Notes: generated by a model from the letters alone, not told the origin. 64,000 nt of DNA from Halostella limicola (GCF_003675875.1 NZ_RCDI01000003.1:372001-436000), one strand, 5' to 3'; numbered from the stretch's first letter, positions 54,221 through 62,722 are shown. A program made the numbers and translations.

Positions 54221-55549
54221 TCAGTCGTCCGCTTCGACCGCCGCGTCCGTGGACGCCTCCGCCCCCGTCGGTTCGAGCGTTTCGAGGTAGTCGTCGGCGT
54301 CGAGGGCGGCTTTGCAGCCCATGCCGGCCGCGGTGACGGCCTGCTGGTAGTGGTAGTCGACGACGTCGCCCGCGCCGAAGATGCCGGGAACGCCGGTCTT
54401 CGTCTGGCCGCCGCCCTTGCCGCCCTCGGTCTGGATGTAGCCGGTGTCGTCCAGTTCGACGTCCGTCTCCTCCAGATACCCGGTGTTCGGCGTGTGGCCG
54501 ATGGCGAGGAAGACGGCGCCCACGTCGAGGTCGTACTCCTCGGTCTCGGGGTCGTCGAGCTTCTCCGTGGGGTGGCCCTCGGGGTGCTCGACGAGCGTCG
54601 CGCGGTCGACGCCGTCCTCGGCGGAGCCGTGGATCTCCGTCAGTTCCGTGTTTTTCAGGATCTCGATCTCGCCCTCGTCGACCTTCTCCTGTACGCGGTC
54701 GACCCAGTAGTCCTCCGCGCGGAACTCCTCGCGGCGGTGGGCGATGTACACCTTCGAGGCGAACTTGGTGAGGAAGTCGGCCTCCTCCATCGCGGCGTCG
54801 CCGCCGCCGATGACCAGCATCTCCTCGCCGCGGAAGAACGCGCCGTCGCAGGTTGCGCAGGTAGAGACGCCGTAGCCCATCAGTTCGTCCTCGCCGGGGA
54901 CGCCGAGCGTGCGGGCGCTCGCGCCGCTGGCGGCGATGAAGGCGTCGGTCGTGTACACGTCGCCGTTGGTCAGCTCGACGCGGTATGGCCGCGAGGAGTC
55001 GTCGACGGACTCGATGACGCCGTTTATCGTCTCGGCGCCGAACTTCCGGGCCTGCTCCTTCATGTCGTTGATGAGGTCCGGACCGCTGATCCCCTCGGGG
55101 AAGCCGGGGTAGTTCTCGACGTCCGTGGTAAGGGTGAGCTGGCCGCCGGGCTCGTCGCCTTCGACGACCAGCGGCTCGTTGTTCGAGCGGGCGGAGTAGA
55201 TGGCCGCGGTCAGCCCCGCGATGCCGGTGCCGGCGACGATCAGCTTGCGGTGCTCGACGCCGTCGTCACCGCCGCTCTCGTCGGCGATGCCGAGCTTCTC
55301 GTCGAGCTCGCCGGTCTCGTCGAGCGCGCTGGTGTCGTCCCAGCCGCCGATGAGCTCGTCGTCGATGAACACCTCGGGCGCGGTCTGGCGGCCGTCGGCG
55401 CGCTCGAGCATCTCCTCGAACAGGTCCTCGTCGCCGGTGACGTTGTACTCCTCGTACTCGACGCCCTTGGCGTCGAACAGGTCCTTCGCCTTCTCGCAGT
55501 AAGAACAGTCCTCTTTCGTATATATCTCCACGTGAGGCTGGTCGCTCAT
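54221..55549 (-). CDS. trxB: Glutaredoxin-thioredoxin reductase fusion
   Basis: 442 residues. An N-terminal glutaredoxin domain (about 1-85) has the dithiol C15-S-Y-C18 and TAPEVFIDDELIGG. A linker joins it to a thioredoxin-reductase domain (about 100-425) with FAD motif GTGIAGLTAAIYSA, redox pair C231-A-T-C234, NAD(P) motif GGGDAAMEEADFL and the final FGAGDVVDYHYQQAVTAAGMG. It should pass electrons from NAD(P)H through FAD and C231/C234 to the attached glutaredoxin or a free thioredoxin. The tail (about 425-442) is Ala/Glu-rich and has been duplicated downstream. Confidence 0.93.
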   Translation of the reverse strand: MSDQPHVEIYTKEDCSYCEKAKDLFDAKGVEYEEYNVTGDEDLFEEMLERADGRQTAPEVFIDDELIGGWDDTSALDETGELDEKLGIADESGGDDGVEHRKLIVAGTGIAGLTAAIYSARSNNEPLVVEGDEPGGQLTLTTDVENYPGFPEGISGPDLINDMKEQARKFGAETINGVIESVDDSSRPYRVELTNGDVYTTDAFIAASGASARTLGVPGEDELMGYGVSTCATCDGAFFRGEEMLVIGGGDAAMEEADFLTKFASKVYIAHRREEFRAEDYWVDRVQEKVDEGEIEILKNTELTEIHGSAEDGVDRATLVEHPEGHPTEKLDDPETEEYDLDVGAVFLAIGHTPNTGYLEETDVELDDTGYIQTEGGKGGGQTKTGVPGIFGAGDVVDYHYQQAVTAAGMGCKAALDADDYLETLEPTGAEASTDAAVEADD

Positions 55550-55689
55550 GCGGAATGATTGGCCAGCGGGGCGTATTTAGCTTGCGTTGTCATCACGCGT
55601 TTCCGGCATCTCGGACGAGTGATACGGGCGACAGGGCGGCTGAAACGCCGGTCGAAGGGCCTATCCCTCCGGCACCTGTCGGCCCCGAT

Positions 55690-55974
55690 ATGGCCGCCGA
55701 TCTGGAGGAGAAGACGAACAGGTACCACGACCTACTCTCGGAGGCGCTCGACGCGGCCGAAGTGGCGCCGCCCGCGGACACGCCGATGGGGGAGGCGGCC
55801 GCGGAGTGTCTGGAGATGGCCGAGTCCTACCTCGACGACGGCCGGCACTTCCGTGAGAACGGCGACCTCGTCAACGCGCTCGCCGCGTTCTCGTACGGTC
55901 ACGCGTGGCTGGACGCCGGCGCGCGCGTCGGGCTGTTCGACGTTCCGACGGAGGGCCACCTCTTCACGGTCTGA
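55690..55974 (+). CDS. DUF357 family protein
   Basis: 94 residues from ATG 55690 (MAADLEEKTNRYHDLLSEAL). All-helical, with AAAECLEMAESYLDDGRHF and NALAAFSYGHAWLDAGARVGLF matching the small archaeal DUF357 helical-hairpin family. The frame continues upstream to 55555 but that part is not conserved-looking. Divergent from trxB. No biochemical function is established. Confidence 0.87.
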   Translation: MAADLEEKTNRYHDLLSEALDAAEVAPPADTPMGEAAAECLEMAESYLDDGRHFRENGDLVNALAAFSYGHAWLDAGARVGLFDVPTEGHLFTV

Positions 55975-56092
55975 CGGTCGTCGGACCTGTTCCCGCTCCG
56001 AGAGAGCGGGGGTCGAATTTGGGTGGGAACTGGTCGACTGTGGCCCTAACTGGAAAGTAGTGTTAATACGCTAACAGTTGTGTACGTTGTAC

Positions 56093-56113
56093 GCGTCGGG
56101 GGGATTCCGACGC
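56093..56113 (+). promoter_or_regulatory. Hairpin in the leader of the ferritin-like gene
   Basis: GCGTCGG (56093-56099) and CCGACGC (56107-56113) form a perfect 7-bp stem with a 7-nt loop, ending 9 nt before the ATG. A TATA-like TTAATAC at 56063-56069 would start the transcript near the hairpin, so it lies at the 5' end of the mRNA. Confidence 0.4.
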
Positions 56114-56122
56114 CGAACCATC

Positions 56123-56917
56123 ATGAGAGACACCTCTGACGGGGAGCACACGCCCCCGCACGAGATCGTTGCACACGTCAAAGACACGCTCGACGACTTC
56201 GGCAGCACTCGCCGAAGCTTCCTCGCCGGCACCGGGACGATCCTGGGCGCGGGAGCGCTCTCTGGCACGGCGTTAGCCGGGGGAGACGACGACGAGCACG
56301 GCGACGGACACGGCGGCGACAACGGCGACGACGGCATGAGCGGCATGACTGACGTCGACATCCTCAACTACGCACTCACGCTGGAGCACCTGGAGGACGT
56401 GTTCTACAGGGAGGGGCTGGAGCGCTACACCAAGGACGAGGTGATGCATTCGAGCGTCTATCAGCATCGCTTCGGTGAGTTCATCCAGGACGACCTGTAC
56501 GCGAACCTCGAACTCGTCGGCGAGCACGAGTCGACGCACGTCGAGGCGCTGACCGCCACCATCGAGGAACTCGGCGGGGAGCCGGTGCCGGAGTGTACCT
56601 ACGACTTCGGCTACAGCACCTTTCACGAGTTCCTGGACACCGCCGCACTGCTGGAAAATACCGGCGTGAAGGCGTACAACGGTGCGCTCGCGATGATCGA
56701 GGACCCCGCCCTGCAGACCACCGGTGCGACCATCGCCACGGTGGAGGGGCGACACGCGTCGTACCTCAACCTGCTCACCGGCGAGGTCCCGTTCCCGGCG
56801 GCGTTCGACGAGGCGGCCCCGATGGAGGACATCCTCGAGGCGGCGGGCGGATTCATCACCGAGTGTCCCGACGGCATGGAGATGGACGACTCCTCGAACG
56901 GCGACGACGACCACTGA
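56123..56917 (+). CDS. Tat-exported ferritin-like domain protein
   Basis: 264 residues. Tat signal STRRSFLAGTGTILGAGALSG lies near 30-50, after a 29-residue cytoplasmic lead, followed by an Asp/Gly/His-rich mature N-terminus (about 53-75). The four-helix ferritin-like domain (about 80-240) has regularly placed E/H residues: LTLEHLEDVFYREG, ELVGEHESTHVEAL and TVEGRHASYLNL, fitting a di-iron or other metal centre outside the cytoplasm. Such proteins in haloarchaea are of unknown substrate. Start ATG 56123; an upstream ATG at 56078 lies within the promoter. Confidence 0.87.
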   Translation: MRDTSDGEHTPPHEIVAHVKDTLDDFGSTRRSFLAGTGTILGAGALSGTALAGGDDDEHGDGHGGDNGDDGMSGMTDVDILNYALTLEHLEDVFYREGLERYTKDEVMHSSVYQHRFGEFIQDDLYANLELVGEHESTHVEALTATIEELGGEPVPECTYDFGYSTFHEFLDTAALLENTGVKAYNGALAMIEDPALQTTGATIATVEGRHASYLNLLTGEVPFPAAFDEAAPMEDILEAAGGFITECPDGMEMDDSSNGDDDH

Positions 56918-57049
56918 CGGACCTCGTGGCGGTAGTTCGGTCGTCCGCTCGATCGTCCTCCGTCACTCGCCGCTGGCGCTTCGGTCGCCTCCTCATCTCG
57001 GGTCTGCTTTGATTGGGGTTTACAAGCGGGGAGATGGTCAATATCGGTA

Positions 57050-57325
57050 ATGGAGGCCGTTCTGTGGTACGTGTTCACTGGCACCCGCGGTGGGGAGAAC
57101 CGTGCCCGTATTCTGCGCGCTCTCGACGAACGACCGCGGAACGCCAACCAGCTCGCGGAGGATCTCGACCTGGACTACAAGACGATCCGTCACCACCTCG
57201 ACGTTCTGAGGGACAACGAGATCGTCGAGAACAGCGGCGACGACTACGGAACCGTCTACCTGCCGTCCGATAAGGTCCGACGCCACTGGGACACGGTCGA
57301 AACGATCCTGGAGAAGGTGGAGTGA
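57050..57325 (+). CDS. Winged helix-turn-helix regulator (ArsR-like)
   Basis: 91 residues, a single winged-helix domain: GGENRARILRALDERPRNAN, LAEDLDLDYKTIRHHLDVLRDNEIV, and wing GDDYGTVYLPSDKV. No metal-binding Cys are seen, so it is not a classical metal sensor. A TATA-like GTTTACAA at 57018-57025 sits about 27 nt before the ATG, suggesting a leaderless mRNA. Followed after 55 bp by a small membrane-protein gene on the same strand that may belong with it. Confidence 0.87.
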   Translation: MEAVLWYVFTGTRGGENRARILRALDERPRNANQLAEDLDLDYKTIRHHLDVLRDNEIVENSGDDYGTVYLPSDKVRRHWDTVETILEKVE

Positions 57326-57380
57326 GTATGTACGAATTTGGGCAAGAGTATAACCGGCGTCTCGGCCAACGTGGTACCAG

Positions 57381-57683
57381 ATGACCCTCTGGTTCGACGT
57401 GGCCCGTGTCGCCATCGTGATCAATCTCGTTCTCCTGCTCGGGTTGGGCTACGTCTGGGGCAGGAACTACGCAAAGTTCCGGTCGAAACACACGCTCGGA
57501 CTGCTGCTGTTCAGCGCGATACTGTTGGTAGAGAACGGATTCGCCCTGTACATCTACACGCTCGACCCCGTGTTGAGCGTCTGGATCGCGCAGGTCCCTC
57601 CCCCCGCTCAGCGGGCGATGACGCTCCTTCGCGTCTCGGAGGCGGCGGCCCTCGGCGTTCTCACGTGGGCCACGTGGGACTGA
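57381..57683 (+). CDS. Three-helix membrane protein
   Basis: 100 residues with hydrophobic segments at about 9-25, 38-60 and 80-98. Motifs: GLGYVWGRNYAKFRSKHTLG, LFSAILLVENGFALYIYT and RVSEAAALGVLTWATWD. Such proteins are often found next to winged-helix regulators in haloarchaea, as here. No transport or enzyme motif is visible; function unknown. Confidence 0.78.
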   Translation: MTLWFDVARVAIVINLVLLLGLGYVWGRNYAKFRSKHTLGLLLFSAILLVENGFALYIYTLDPVLSVWIAQVPPPAQRAMTLLRVSEAAALGVLTWATWD

Positions 57684-57804
57684 CGTCGAAGTGTCGCCGG
57701 ATCGCTTCGTGGTCGACGCGTCCCGTTCCCCGCGTCGCAGCCAGGTAATTATCATGACTGATACTCGATCAATAATCGATATATTCATACGTGTCCGAAT
57801 GGGG

Positions 57805-57835
57805 CTTTATATAGATCGCCGAAAGACTTATAATA
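57805..57835 (+). promoter_or_regulatory. Tandem TATA elements of the tfb promoter
   Basis: CTTTATATA (57805-57813) and CTTATAATA (57827-57835), the second preceded by CGAAAG, a good BRE. Predicted leaders are about 85-95 and 65-70 nt. The upstream part of the 57684-57925 gap is AT-rich without another recognised feature. Confidence 0.5.
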
Positions 57836-57925
57836 GTATCGGTCTTACTTCTTGTTAGGAAGACGACCCGGGTTTCTTCGGTCCCCACCCCCGAGTCCCG
57901 TTTCCATCACCCCCAATCCCCCATC

Positions 57926-58909
57926 ATGAGCGACTCAAACATACGCACGACCACTAGCCAGACGGAAACCGAGCGCGCCGACGAACAGGAGCGAGAGCAG
58001 GAAGCCGTCGACGCCTGTCCCGAGTGCGCCGGCTCGCTCCGGCAGGACTCCGCACAGGGCGAGACCGTCTGCGAGGACTGCGGCCTCGTCGTCGAGGAGG
58101 ACTCGATCGACCACGGCCCCGAGTGGCGGGCGTTCAACTCCCAGGACCGTGACCAGAAGTCGCGAGTGGGCGCGCCGACGACGAAGATGATGCACGACGA
58201 GGGGCTGTCGACCAACATCGGCTGGCAGAACAAGGACGCGTACGGCAACTCGCTGTCCTCGCGCCAGCGCCACAAGATGAAGCGCCTCCGCACGTGGAAC
58301 GAGCGCTTCCGTACCCGCGACTCCCAGGAGCGCAACCTGAAGCAGGCGCTCGGCGAGATCGACCGGATGGCGTCCGCGCTCGGCCTCCCCAAGAACGTCC
58401 GGGAGACCGCCAGCGTCATCTACCGCCGCGCGCTGGAGGAGAACCTCCTGCCCGGCCGGTCCATCGAGGGCGTCGCGACCGCTTCGCTGTACGCCGCGGC
58501 CCGTCAGGCCGGCACCCCCCGGAGCCTCGACGAGATCGCGACCGTCAGCCGCGTCGAGAAGATGGAACTCACCCGCACCTACCGCTACGTTGTCCGCGAA
58601 CTGGGCCTCGAAGTCAAGCCCGCCGACCCCGAGAGCTACGTCCCGCGGTTCGCCAGCGAACTCGACCTCTCCGACGAGGTCGAGCGCCAGGCCCGCCGCC
58701 TGCTCGACGACGCTCGAACCAGCGGCATCCACAGCGGGAAAAGCCCCGTCGGTCTCGCCGCCGCCGCGATGTACGCCGCCTCCCTGCTCACCAACGAGAA
58801 GGTGACACAGACCGAGGTCGGCACGGTCGCCAACGTCAGCGAGGTCACCATCCGCAACCGCTACAAAGAGCTTCTCGAAGCGTCCGGCACGTCGGCCGCG
58901 ATGGCCTGA
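57926..58909 (+). CDS. tfb: Transcription initiation factor TFB
   Basis: 327 residues. N-terminal zinc ribbon CPECAGSL and CEDCGLV (about residues 31-55), B-finger/linker region (EWRAFNSQDRDQKSRVGAP), then two cyclin-like repeats (about 120-215 and 220-315). The first contains IEGVATASLYAAARQAGTPR, the second PVGLAAAAMYAASLLTNEKV, and the end has VTIRNRYKELLEA. Recruits RNA polymerase to TATA/BRE promoters. Haloarchaea carry several TFBs; which paralogue this is cannot be told. Confidence 0.96.
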   Translation: MSDSNIRTTTSQTETERADEQEREQEAVDACPECAGSLRQDSAQGETVCEDCGLVVEEDSIDHGPEWRAFNSQDRDQKSRVGAPTTKMMHDEGLSTNIGWQNKDAYGNSLSSRQRHKMKRLRTWNERFRTRDSQERNLKQALGEIDRMASALGLPKNVRETASVIYRRALEENLLPGRSIEGVATASLYAAARQAGTPRSLDEIATVSRVEKMELTRTYRYVVRELGLEVKPADPESYVPRFASELDLSDEVERQARRLLDDARTSGIHSGKSPVGLAAAAMYAASLLTNEKVTQTEVGTVANVSEVTIRNRYKELLEASGTSAAMA

Positions 58910-58954
58910 CAGTTCCCGGCAAGACTTTTCACGCTCCCCGTGTCTCTCAGTCGC

Positions 58955-59134
58955 ATGGAGGAAGCGTTCGTCCGACTTGTTTGTCCCGAGTGTACCAAAG
59001 ACTGGGAGTCCTCACCGAGTAAACTGCCGCAGTACGACGACATGTTCCACTGTCCGAACTGTCACGCCACGCGCCGCACCGCGGAGTTTACGCGGACGGA
59101 CCGGGACCTGGAGACGCTGAAGTCGCTCCAGTAA
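58955..59134 (+). CDS. Small zinc-ribbon protein
   Basis: 59 residues from ATG 58955 (MEEAFVRLVCPECTKDWES). Two CxxC pairs, CPEC and CPNC, 25 residues apart, form a zinc ribbon; the end is acidic and helical (RTDRDLETLKSLQ). Tail-to-tail with the aIF2-beta gene with a single base between stops. Conserved in haloarchaea; possible nucleic-acid or protein adaptor, unproven. Confidence 0.8.
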   Translation: MEEAFVRLVCPECTKDWESSPSKLPQYDDMFHCPNCHATRRTAEFTRTDRDLETLKSLQ

Positions 59135-59135
59135 C

Positions 59136-59540
59136 TCACGAACTCGTCGCCGAGCGAGCGCCGCAGGCCTCGCAGCGAAGTACCTGCACGCCCTGCTCCC
59201 GTTCGATCTGCGTGTCGGGGAGGCCGCACTCGTCACAGAGCACGTACTCCTCGGTGTACTCGTCGAGCGCTTCGGCGATGCGGTCCTCGTCGAACTCGCC
59301 GGTCAGGCGAGCGCGGCCGCTCTCGTCGATGTGGCCGCTCGTCCCGAGCTCGTTCTGTAGATACTTCATGACGTGATCCTCGTCCCGGCCGAGCCTGTCG
59401 ACGGTGTCCTGAAAGTTCTCGTAGACGCTCGCTTTCCCCTCCTGCCGAACCTCCGGATCCGGGACGTCGAAGCGGTCGCTGGTCCCCTCTATCTCCGGCG
59501 TCTCCTCGATCGCGCGATCCAGTTGCTCGTCGTAGTCCAT
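59136..59540 (-). CDS. Translation initiation factor aIF2 subunit beta
   Basis: 134 residues, normal archaeal length. N-terminal helix (MDYDEQLDRAIEETPEIEG), central domain with HVMKYLQNELGTSGHIDESG and ARLTGEFDEDRIAEALDEYT, and C-terminal zinc ribbon with CDECGLPDT and RCEACGA. Part of the aIF2 heterotrimer that brings initiator Met-tRNA to the ribosome. The other subunits are not in the window. Confidence 0.95.
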   Translation of the reverse strand: MDYDEQLDRAIEETPEIEGTSDRFDVPDPEVRQEGKASVYENFQDTVDRLGRDEDHVMKYLQNELGTSGHIDESGRARLTGEFDEDRIAEALDEYTEEYVLCDECGLPDTQIEREQGVQVLRCEACGARSATSS

Positions 59541-59665
59541 ACCTCACCCAAACCGAGCGCCGAATAAAAACTTCACTCTCGATCCGCGGCCCGCGATACC
59601 GAGATCATTGGTATTGGGCCTCATACCCCTCATATTGGGAGATATGTGTTAACGGGACTCAAGAT

Positions 59666-59674
59666 AATAATATA
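59666..59674 (+). promoter_or_regulatory. TATA box of the UPF0058 gene
   Basis: ATAATATAA centred about 30 nt before the ATG at 59703, which predicts a leader of about 5 nt or none. Upstream in 59541-59660 lie short repeated CCTCATA and ATTGGG motifs of unknown meaning. Confidence 0.45.
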
Positions 59675-59702
59675 ACCCTCCAGTTGCAAGAACTTGCTGT
59701 CC

Positions 59703-59939
59703 ATGAAAAAGCAGGAGCTTATCCACCTTCACGGCCTGCTTGCAGAGGTATCCAACCACTACGAGGAGCGAAACGGAACGCCCGTTGACCTCGAAGAATA
59801 CGAATCGCTGGGCGTCCGACCGACATCGATCCACAAGTCCAAGACCGACCACAAGGCTGCCGTCTTCGCGCTGGCGACCGGTATCACCTCCGAGATGGAG
59901 GGCGAAGAGTCCGAGACGGTCCCCGCGACCGCCGACTGA
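59703..59939 (+). CDS. UPF0058 family protein
   Basis: 78 residues from ATG 59703 (MKKQELIHLHGLLAEVSNHY). The HLHGLLAEV motif, YESLGVRPTSIHKSKTDHKAA and ATGITSEM fit the small archaeal UPF0058 family, with several His residues that may bind metal. The transcript appears nearly leaderless. Function unknown in the family; nothing in the neighbourhood (aIF2-beta, UPF0212) identifies a pathway. Confidence 0.9.
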   Translation: MKKQELIHLHGLLAEVSNHYEERNGTPVDLEEYESLGVRPTSIHKSKTDHKAAVFALATGITSEMEGEESETVPATAD

Positions 59940-60104
59940 ACGGTACTTCGCGTTCTGCCGCATCTCACGTCCCCCAGCGACGGCGCTGTCGGGTTCTCCG
60001 GTACTGCTCTCGTCGCCTCGCCGGCCGGCGGTCGTCGCGGACGCGGGGCTATCGGGGCACGAAAGACAGAAAACTGCAGGTCGCGGCGGTGCTGCGGCCG
60101 CCGA

Positions 60105-60563
60105 TTACTCGATCAGGTCCTCGAACTCGGGGAGGACCTCGTCGTCGTCCCCGTCGGAGCCGGACGACTCCTCGTCGAGGGCGTCGTCGGAATCGCCGTC
60201 GGCCTCGGACGATTCCCCGTCGTCCTCCTCGACGACCTCGACCTCGACCACTTCGAGCGGGATGTTCTCCAGGCGCTGCCCGATCTCCTTGCGGGCGATC
60301 CGCGAGGCGTGCTCCTCGCGCTCGACGTTGAAGACGGTCATCTCCAGTTCCAGCGCGACGAGGCTCTCGTCGGCGGCGATGAACGCCGGTTCGAGCTCCT
60401 CGCCGCAGTGCGGGCAGTCCCGCTCCCCCATGTTGATCTCGACGTAGTTGAGGTCCGGATTCAGCATCTCGCCGGTCTTCGAGATGGCGATCCGCACCGC
60501 CTCGTCCGGGGTCTCAACGTCGTACACCGGCACCGCGGCCTCTACGACAACTCTGCAGTTCAT
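60105..60563 (-). CDS. UPF0212 (DUF555) family protein
   Basis: 152 residues. Conserved N-terminal domain (about 1-112): VVVEAAVPVYDVETPDEAVR, NPDLNYVEINMGERDCPHCG and EREEHASRIARKEIGQRL, with one CxxC pair (Cys50 and Cys53) and a nearby Asp/Glu set. The last 40 residues are an acidic Ser/Asp/Glu tail, longer than needed for the domain. Archaea-specific family of unknown function. Confidence 0.9.
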   Translation of the reverse strand: MNCRVVVEAAVPVYDVETPDEAVRIAISKTGEMLNPDLNYVEINMGERDCPHCGEELEPAFIAADESLVALELEMTVFNVEREEHASRIARKEIGQRLENIPLEVVEVEVVEEDDGESSEADGDSDDALDEESSGSDGDDDEVLPEFEDLIE

Positions 60564-60655
60564 GTCTATATTGTTCTTCTATTGCCAACAGTAAGAAGGT
60601 TAGCCCTGTCCCGAACACGAAACGAACAAGGGTCGACCGGCCTTCCCGAAGAACG

Positions 60656-61540
60656 ATGGAAACGGGCGTCATCGACGCGAGCGCGCTGCCCGGTGGGCTG
60701 GATCTCCAGGCGACCGTCGAGAGCGGCCAGTCGTATCTCTGGCGGCGCGAGGACGGGCGGATGTACGAGACGGAGCGCGCCTTCGGCGGGTCGGCGTGGT
60801 ACCACACCGTCGTCGACGGCGAGGTGATACGGACGCGGCAGGTCGACGGGCGGCTGGAGTGGGAGGCGACGACGGACGCGGAGCCGTACCTGTTCGACCT
60901 CCTCCGCCTCGACGACGACCTCGACGCCATCGTCGCGGCCGCGCCGGACGACGAGCTGATCCGCGAGGCGTACGACGCCTACCGCGGGATGCGACTGGTC
61001 CGGGACCCGCCGTTCGGCTGTCTGATCTCCTTCATCTGCTCGGCGCAGATGCGCGTCTCGCGCATCCACTCGATGGTGACGGCGCTCGCGGAAGCCTACG
61101 GCGACCCCGTCGAGTTCGACGGCGTGACCTACCGCGCGTTCCCGACGCCCGAGCAACTCGCCGAAGCGACGGAGGCAGAACTGCGCGACCTCGGCCTCGG
61201 CTACCGCGCGCCGTACGTCGTGCGGACCGCCGAGATGGTCGCTGACGGCGAGGCCCACCCCGCCGACGCCCGCGAGCTACCGTACGAGGAGGCCCGCGAC
61301 TACGTGACGCAGTTCGTCGGCGTCGGCGACAAGGTGGCGGACTGCGTCCTCCTGTTCTCGCTCGACTTCTTCGAAGCGGTCCCGCTCGACACATGGATCC
61401 GGACCTCCATCGAGGACTACTTCCCCGACTGCGACCGCGGCAACTACGCCGATACCTCGCGGGCGATCCGCGAGCGCTTCGGGAGCGACTACGCCGGGTA
61501 CGTCCAGACGTACGTCTTCCACTACCTGCGGAGCGCCTGA
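60656..61540 (+). CDS. ogg: OGG-type DNA glycosylase
   Basis: 294 residues of the OGG1-like branch of the HhH-GPD superfamily. N-terminal domain (1-110), then CLISFICSAQMRVSRIHSM, helix-hairpin-helix near 218-240 and catalytic pair K226 (GVGDKVADCVL) and D245 (VPLDTWI), with the 19-residue spacing known for OGG enzymes. Removes oxidised purines such as 8-oxoguanine with beta-lyase activity. Related annotations as 3-methyladenine glycosylase are less likely because of the Lys. Single gene. Confidence 0.9.
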   Translation: METGVIDASALPGGLDLQATVESGQSYLWRREDGRMYETERAFGGSAWYHTVVDGEVIRTRQVDGRLEWEATTDAEPYLFDLLRLDDDLDAIVAAAPDDELIREAYDAYRGMRLVRDPPFGCLISFICSAQMRVSRIHSMVTALAEAYGDPVEFDGVTYRAFPTPEQLAEATEAELRDLGLGYRAPYVVRTAEMVADGEAHPADARELPYEEARDYVTQFVGVGDKVADCVLLFSLDFFEAVPLDTWIRTSIEDYFPDCDRGNYADTSRAIRERFGSDYAGYVQTYVFHYLRSA

Positions 61541-61616
61541 GGGCGCGCCGTCGCCGCTCTCGGCCGCGCTTTCCGAACGCGGTAGCTTCTTGCCGCGCCG
61601 CGGCGATCCGCCGCAC

Positions 61617-61895
61617 ATGAGCGACCGCAGTCGCGCACACGTGTTCGTCTCCGGCCGCGTGCAGGGCGTCTACTTCCGCGGGACCACGAGGGACACCGCC
61701 GAGGAGGAGGGCGTCGACGGCTGGGTCCGGAACCTGCAGGACGGCCGCGTCGAGGCCGCCTTCGAGGGGTCGGAGGACGCCGTCGAGTCGATGGTGGAGT
61801 TCTGCCACGAGGGCAGCCCGATGGCGGAGGTCGAGGACGTCGAGGTGGAGTACGAGGAGCCGCAGGGCGAGGAGGGCTTTCGCATCCGTCGGTGA
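61617..61895 (+). CDS. Acylphosphatase
   Basis: 92 residues from ATG 61617, the usual size. The active-site loop GRVQGVYFRG has R21, and N39 in GWVRNLQDG completes the catalytic pair, matching human R23/N41 spacing. Hydrolyses carboxyl-phosphate bonds such as acetyl phosphate or 1,3-bisphosphoglycerate. 76 bp after ogg; no operon link is needed. Confidence 0.95.
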   Translation: MSDRSRAHVFVSGRVQGVYFRGTTRDTAEEEGVDGWVRNLQDGRVEAAFEGSEDAVESMVEFCHEGSPMAEVEDVEVEYEEPQGEEGFRIRR

Positions 61896-61927
61896 GTTCC
61901 CCGGTCGCAGTCGCGCGCCGACCGCGA

Positions 61928-62722
61928 TCAGTCGTCTGACTCGTTCGCCCCCTTCGCCTGTGCGACGTGGGTGAGCGTGACGAGCCCGAGCCCTCCCGCG
62001 AGGTTTCCGGCCGTGACGGTCGCGGTCGTGACGGCCAGCGCGGTCAAGCCGACCGGCGCGCCGAAGAAGATGCCGAAGCAGACGTGGAGGACGGTGACGA
62101 TCACGTGGTCGAACGGGCCGAGCGCCAGCAGGACGCCGACTACGTAGGCGACCCAGATCCGGCTCCCGACGCTGTCGACGGCGTTCAGCATGAACGACAT
62201 CAGCGACACGAGCGCGCCGCCCGCGAACGCTTTGGCGAACTCGGCCGGTGGTCGCCGGTGGATGATCTCCTCCGCCGTCGTGGAGAGCACCTCCGCCGCC
62301 GAAGCCGGGAGCGCACCCTCGACCGACAGCAGGAGCACGAACGGGACTCCGCCGACGAGATTGAACGCGAAGGTGAGCGTCCACAGACGGAGGATCGGCC
62401 CCGTCGTCGATCGGACTCCGTCGTCTCTCTCGACCGCCGTCGCGATCGGATCGAAGAAGTTGTCGTTGAACAGTTCCGCTCGACCGACGACGAGAAACAC
62501 CATGCCGACGCCGAACGCGAGCGCGCCGGCGACGTGAGCGACCTCGCCGAACTCGGGGTGGACTACGCCCTCGACGATGCCCAGCGCGAGGTGGCCGAAG
62601 ACGATCGTGAACCCCGCGATGACGCCCGTCGAGACGAGTTCGAGGGTCGACTGGTCGAGGCGTCGTTCGCCTTCCTCCGCCGCGCGGTCGAAGATCTCGG
62701 ACGGATCGGGGGCAACGGTCAC
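61928..62722 (-). CDS. Formate/nitrite transporter (FNT) family protein
   Basis: 264 residues from GTG 62722 (MTVAPDPSEIFDRAAEEGER). Six hydrophobic helices in the FNT arrangement; the half-helix regions with FGHLALGIVEG, AELFNDNFFDPIATAVE and HVCFGIFFGAPVGLTA are visible. Pentameric channel/transporter for small anions such as formate, nitrite or hydrosulfide. The central His of bacterial FocA is not obvious, so the anion cannot be named. An upstream frame to 62830 is probably noncoding. Confidence 0.85.
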   Translation of the reverse strand: MTVAPDPSEIFDRAAEEGERRLDQSTLELVSTGVIAGFTIVFGHLALGIVEGVVHPEFGEVAHVAGALAFGVGMVFLVVGRAELFNDNFFDPIATAVERDDGVRSTTGPILRLWTLTFAFNLVGGVPFVLLLSVEGALPASAAEVLSTTAEEIIHRRPPAEFAKAFAGGALVSLMSFMLNAVDSVGSRIWVAYVVGVLLALGPFDHVIVTVLHVCFGIFFGAPVGLTALAVTTATVTAGNLAGGLGLVTLTHVAQAKGANESDD

